A stretch of DNA of 32,442 bases from an uncultured Armatimonadota bacterium. Its GTDB lineage: Bacteria > Armatimonadota > Fimbriimonadia > Fimbriimonadales > Fimbriimonadaceae. The stretch is from NCBI GenBank assembly GCA_903904815.1, contig CAIVDU010000070.1:1-32442 (forward strand), written 5' to 3'. Position 1 is the stretch's first letter. Every line of letters begins with the position of its first letter. The position numbers and the translations under genes are program-made. Positions 30,195 to 32,442 of the stretch are shown here, in pieces. A model generated the notes under the pieces. It saw only the letters and a program-made list of their open reading frames with translations, searched no databases and was not told the DNA's origin.

Positions 30195-30202
30195 GAACAA
30201 CC

Positions 30203-30484
30203 ATGGACATTCGAACAATCCTTTCTGAAGCCGCTACGCTCGAGCATGAGGCCGCCGGCTTTGTCGACACTAGCAAGCTCGCGACCACCGTCAAAGCGAT
30301 AGCGGCTCATCTCCTCGGAACGCTTCCCCCCCAGGAACAGGCGACGATTCATACGGCGGCTGAGACGCTCGAGTCCGTGGCGACGGTTGCGGAGGCGGTG
30401 ACTCCGGACACGACGATCAAGCAGGTCGAGGTGGCGGTTGGAGAAGCTGCCCAGGTCGTGGCTGATGCCACAGGTCCCGCATGA
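30203..30484 (+). CDS. Small alpha-helical head-region protein
   Basis: 93 residues, rich in Ala/Thr/Val, almost entirely predicted helix (ILSEAATLEHEAAGFVD, KLATTVKAIAAHLL, IHTAAETLESVATVAEAV, VEVAVGEAAQVVADA). GGAACAACC precedes the ATG. Its end overlaps the scaffold-like gene by 4 nt. No family recognised. Confidence 0.65.
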   Translation: MDIRTILSEAATLEHEAAGFVDTSKLATTVKAIAAHLLGTLPPQEQATIHTAAETLESVATVAEAVTPDTTIKQVEVAVGEAAQVVADATGPA

Positions 30485-31173
30485 ACCGGCTTCTTCGGGA
30501 CTGGTATTTTTCGGCCGACGATTTGGCGGCCGGCAGTTCTGCCGCTGAACAATCGGCGGCTCAGGGTGGGGCAGCGGATGCCGGCGGCGCCGAAGCTCAG
30601 GCGGCTAGTCAGGCAGGCTCGACCGCTCAAACGATCGACCTTGAGGCGATCAAGCAGGCTTCTTTTGAGGCTGGGCAGAAAGGCACGCTGGCGGCGATCG
30701 AGCAGTTCCAAGCAGAGGCCAAGGCAGCAGAGGCGGCGAAACTGGCCCAGCAGCAACAGCAGAGGCAGTTTGCAGCTGATCCAGTAAGTGAGGCGTTGGC
30801 AGCGATGGACCTTCGCGAAGCACTGTACGACGACGTTGCGGCCATCACCAAGAGTCTTCCTGGCGACATCGCCCAGGAGGTTTCACAGCACGTCCGCACT
30901 CAGATGCGGCAGTTCGGCTCCACAGAGGCCCTTCAGATTGTAAAGGCTCAGGAGCTTCATAAGACGTTGGCCGATGCGGCGATTGGCAGGCTCGTGAGAG
31001 AAGGCCGGTACGCGGCGGGAGGCGGCACCGTGGCTCCAAGTCGGGAACCGATTAACTCGGAGCCACCGGCGAAAGTGCCGCAGTCTTTCCGGCAGGAACA
31101 GGACGAAGTGTGTCGGATCCTTGGAGTCACGCTGACGGAGGCGGAGCTGGTCGCAGCTTGGCAAAATCGATGA
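30481..31173 (+). CDS. Probable scaffolding protein
   Basis: 230 residues. Low-complexity Ala/Gly/Gln N-terminus (about 15-50), then a long helix likely to form a coiled coil (IKQASFEAGQKGTLAAIEQFQ...AEAAKLAQQQQQRQF), then a helical C-terminal part and a basic tail. Such Gln/Ala-rich coiled-coil proteins directly before capsid genes are usually scaffolds that guide procapsid assembly and are then lost. No protease motif is visible. The assignment rests on composition and place. Confidence 0.7.
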   Translation: MNRLLRDWYFSADDLAAGSSAAEQSAAQGGAADAGGAEAQAASQAGSTAQTIDLEAIKQASFEAGQKGTLAAIEQFQAEAKAAEAAKLAQQQQQRQFAADPVSEALAAMDLREALYDDVAAITKSLPGDIAQEVSQHVRTQMRQFGSTEALQIVKAQELHKTLADAAIGRLVREGRYAAGGGTVAPSREPINSEPPAKVPQSFRQEQDEVCRILGVTLTEAELVAAWQNR

Positions 31174-31553
31174 GAACAGTAAGTAATCAGACGGAAACGA
31201 ACCGCCGGACTCGGTTCGACTATGACCCTACTCGGCACTACGTGCTGGTTCAGAGACCGGATGCCAATTGGGACGGACCCCAGTTCGACCGACTCATGGA
31301 CGAGGTCGACGCGGCCGGTGAGGACGCCTACCGAATCGAAGCGGACGGCGAGAAGGGGGCCGACGCTCGGCGCGTGACGGGTCACCGACAGCTCGTGATG
31401 TTGTCCTGCTCCAAAGAGCACGCTGATTCGAAGATGCGTGACGCGGCTAACTCGAGCAAGTCTCACTCTCTGGCCGTCAAGCCCAATGCTGAATTCGAGG
31501 AGAAGCTCGAGTTTCGTTCGGCCATTTCGATCGACGATATCCCGATCAAGTAA
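31170..31553 (+). CDS. Small hypothetical head-region protein
   Basis: 127 residues from ATG at 31170, which overlaps the scaffold stop (ATGA). The longer frame upstream shadows the scaffold. Features: FDYDPTRHYVLVQRPDANWDG, an acidic helix (FDRLMDEVDAAGEDAYRIEADG) and HRQLVMLSCSKEHADSKM. No family recognised. Confidence 0.65.
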   Translation: MRTVSNQTETNRRTRFDYDPTRHYVLVQRPDANWDGPQFDRLMDEVDAAGEDAYRIEADGEKGADARRVTGHRQLVMLSCSKEHADSKMRDAANSSKSHSLAVKPNAEFEEKLEFRSAISIDDIPIK

Positions 31554-31615
31554 GCCTTACATCTTCAGTTTCCCGCCGCCTGGGACCGACCAAAAACAAT
31601 CAAAGGAGCAAACAA

Positions 31616-32263
31616 ATGCCATCCCAAGTTTCTCGGACCTTTGGCGTCCGGGGCTATCAGAGGTTGGGGAGACTGCCGATCGCAGCTGGACAGACGTTCA
31701 AGGCGGGCGATTACCTCGCTCTCAATGCGAGCGGGCAGCTGATCCAAGCGGCTACGGCCGGCGATGGAACGTCGACCAACGGACAGGTTGGTGCCATCTC
31801 GGGTCTTACCGGCCTCATAGTGGGTCGCGCGACCGAAGACGCCCAGCCAGTCGCGAACGACATCACGATCATCCCCACGACAAAGCTCTACGGTGAGTTC
31901 ATCATCGCGGAGCCGGGCACTCAGTTCGAGATGCCCATTTACCACGCGACGCCGGGTAGCGCTTACCCGAATCCGAACCTTCTGACGAACAGTTACGAGA
32001 TCTGGAACCTGTCTGGGGCGAACACCCAGGTGATGCAGACCGGTTCGAGTTGGGCCTCCGGTTACGGGATCCGGATCGACAAGACAACCTCGCCGAAAGC
32101 TCAGATCGTGGACTTCATCCCCGACGAGTATCTGCTTTGGCCGGACGTTGGCCAGAGCACTCCGCCCAGCAGCGGAACCCTTTCGCAGTATGCCCGCGCA
32201 TGGGTCGAGTTCATCGGCTCGGCTTGCGCACTGACCGGCGCTCGGCCGATCACGAGGAGCTAA
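31616..32263 (+). CDS. Probable head decoration or capsid-associated protein
   Basis: 215 residues with a strong AAAGGAG SD. Almost all beta-rich: GQTFKAGDYLALNASGQLIQ, GLIVGRATEDAQPVANDITI, KLYGEFIIAEPGTQFEMPIY. The opening fits small decoration or cement proteins that sit just before the major capsid gene. The C-terminal part (IDKTTSPKAQIVDFIPDEYLL) is less typical. The call relies on position and fold impression. Confidence 0.6.
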   Translation: MPSQVSRTFGVRGYQRLGRLPIAAGQTFKAGDYLALNASGQLIQAATAGDGTSTNGQVGAISGLTGLIVGRATEDAQPVANDITIIPTTKLYGEFIIAEPGTQFEMPIYHATPGSAYPNPNLLTNSYEIWNLSGANTQVMQTGSSWASGYGIRIDKTTSPKAQIVDFIPDEYLLWPDVGQSTPPSSGTLSQYARAWVEFIGSACALTGARPITRS

Positions 32264-32269
32264 CAAGAC

Positions 32270-32442
32270 ATGGCAATCACTCAAGGAACCCTCGGTACCG
32301 GCCGCGTTGGGCTTAAGAAGCTGTTCGCGATCGAGTCCGACAAGGTCGAAAAGCAATACATCGACGTGGTCGGACGCATCGACAAGACGGACCAGACGGC
32401 GGAGGTTTACAAGCAGTACGCAGGGCTTGGCCCGGCGACGGC
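32270..32442 (+). CDS. Probable major capsid protein (start only)
   Basis: ATG at 32270 with GAGGAGC upstream; the gene runs off the window after about 57 codons. The visible N-terminus (MAITQGTLGTGRVGLKKLF...ESDKVEKQYIDVVGRIDKT) is a charged, helix-prone start like that of HK97-fold capsid proteins. Its place after scaffold and decoration genes is where the major capsid gene normally stands. Confidence 0.6.
   Translation, partial: MAITQGTLGTGRVGLKKLFAIESDKVEKQYIDVVGRIDKTDQTAEVYKQYAGLGPAT

Larger units (their letters stand above)
9859..32442. mobile_element. Prophage (lambda-like layout), left portion
   Basis: From the tRNA-Gly 3' end to the window edge the genes follow a temperate-phage order: integrase and excisionase, recombination operon, repressor and Cro-like gene with operators, replication, candidate late activator, lysis, small and large terminase, portal, scaffold, capsid. 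The left boundary is inferred from the tRNA and the absence of host-like genes beyond it. The right boundary is not in the window. The large terminase is interrupted, which may have disabled packaging. Confidence 0.93.

Noticed and set aside
1-32442. CRISPR arrays, rRNA genes, transposase-bearing IS elements
   Set aside because: No regularly spaced repeats, rRNA-like sequence or transposase motifs were found anywhere in the window.

Overview
The window joins a bacterial chromosome arm (about 1-9780) to the left part of a lambda-like prophage (about 9859 to the end, and continuing beyond it). Codon use is moderately GC-rich, many starts are GTG or TTG, and Shine-Dalgarno (SD) sites are GGAG-like. 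My best guess for the host is a free-living, plant-polymer-degrading bacterium, possibly Armatimonadota (Fimbriimonadia-like). This rests on general gene style only and is low confidence.

Chromosomal part. All genes are on the minus strand. In transcription order they are a LacI-family regulator, a secreted GH53 endo-galactanase, a GH42 beta-galactosidase, a sugar-binding protein, two ABC permeases and an O-methyltransferase. Overlapping stops and starts link most of them, so this looks like one galactan or arabinogalactan utilisation operon: cut outside, import the oligosaccharides, hydrolyse, and switch by the LacI protein acting at a palindrome just upstream of its own gene. No transporter ATPase is present here. 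A secreted metallophosphoesterase and a tRNA-Gly(CCC) close the host segment. Two near-identical 55-nt direct repeats lie at the extreme left.

Prophage part. The tRNA-Gly 3' end is the probable attachment site. Next come a low-GC two-gene cassette resembling RexA/RexB (10067-11597), then a tyrosine integrase with a C-terminal helix-turn-helix and a short excisionase-like gene. A compact minus-strand early operon (17116 down to 14248) encodes a Rad52-type annealing protein and many small proteins. The immunity region follows: a CI/LexA-type repressor, a small Cro-like protein, and related TTTGC...GCAA operators on both sides. Rightward genes encode an adenine/cytosine-N methyltransferase, a RuvC-like resolvase, two replication proteins and a candidate late activator. 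That last gene is followed by a sigma70 promoter and a strong terminator, as at lambda pR'/tR'. Lysis (GH25 endolysin plus small membrane proteins), packaging and head genes follow, up to the start of a probable major capsid gene.

Most unusual items: (1) the terminase large-subunit gene is interrupted by an ~850-nt AT-richer insert carrying an antisense membrane-protein gene, flanked by a 5-nt direct repeat whose collapse restores the frame; (2) a phosphoribosyltransferase-like and a SLOG-like nucleotide-binding gene sit between the two terminase genes; (3) a tandem GroES-like protein lies between terminase and portal; (4) the RexAB-like pair lies at the prophage edge; (5) a promoter-terminator pair sits in front of the lysis genes.
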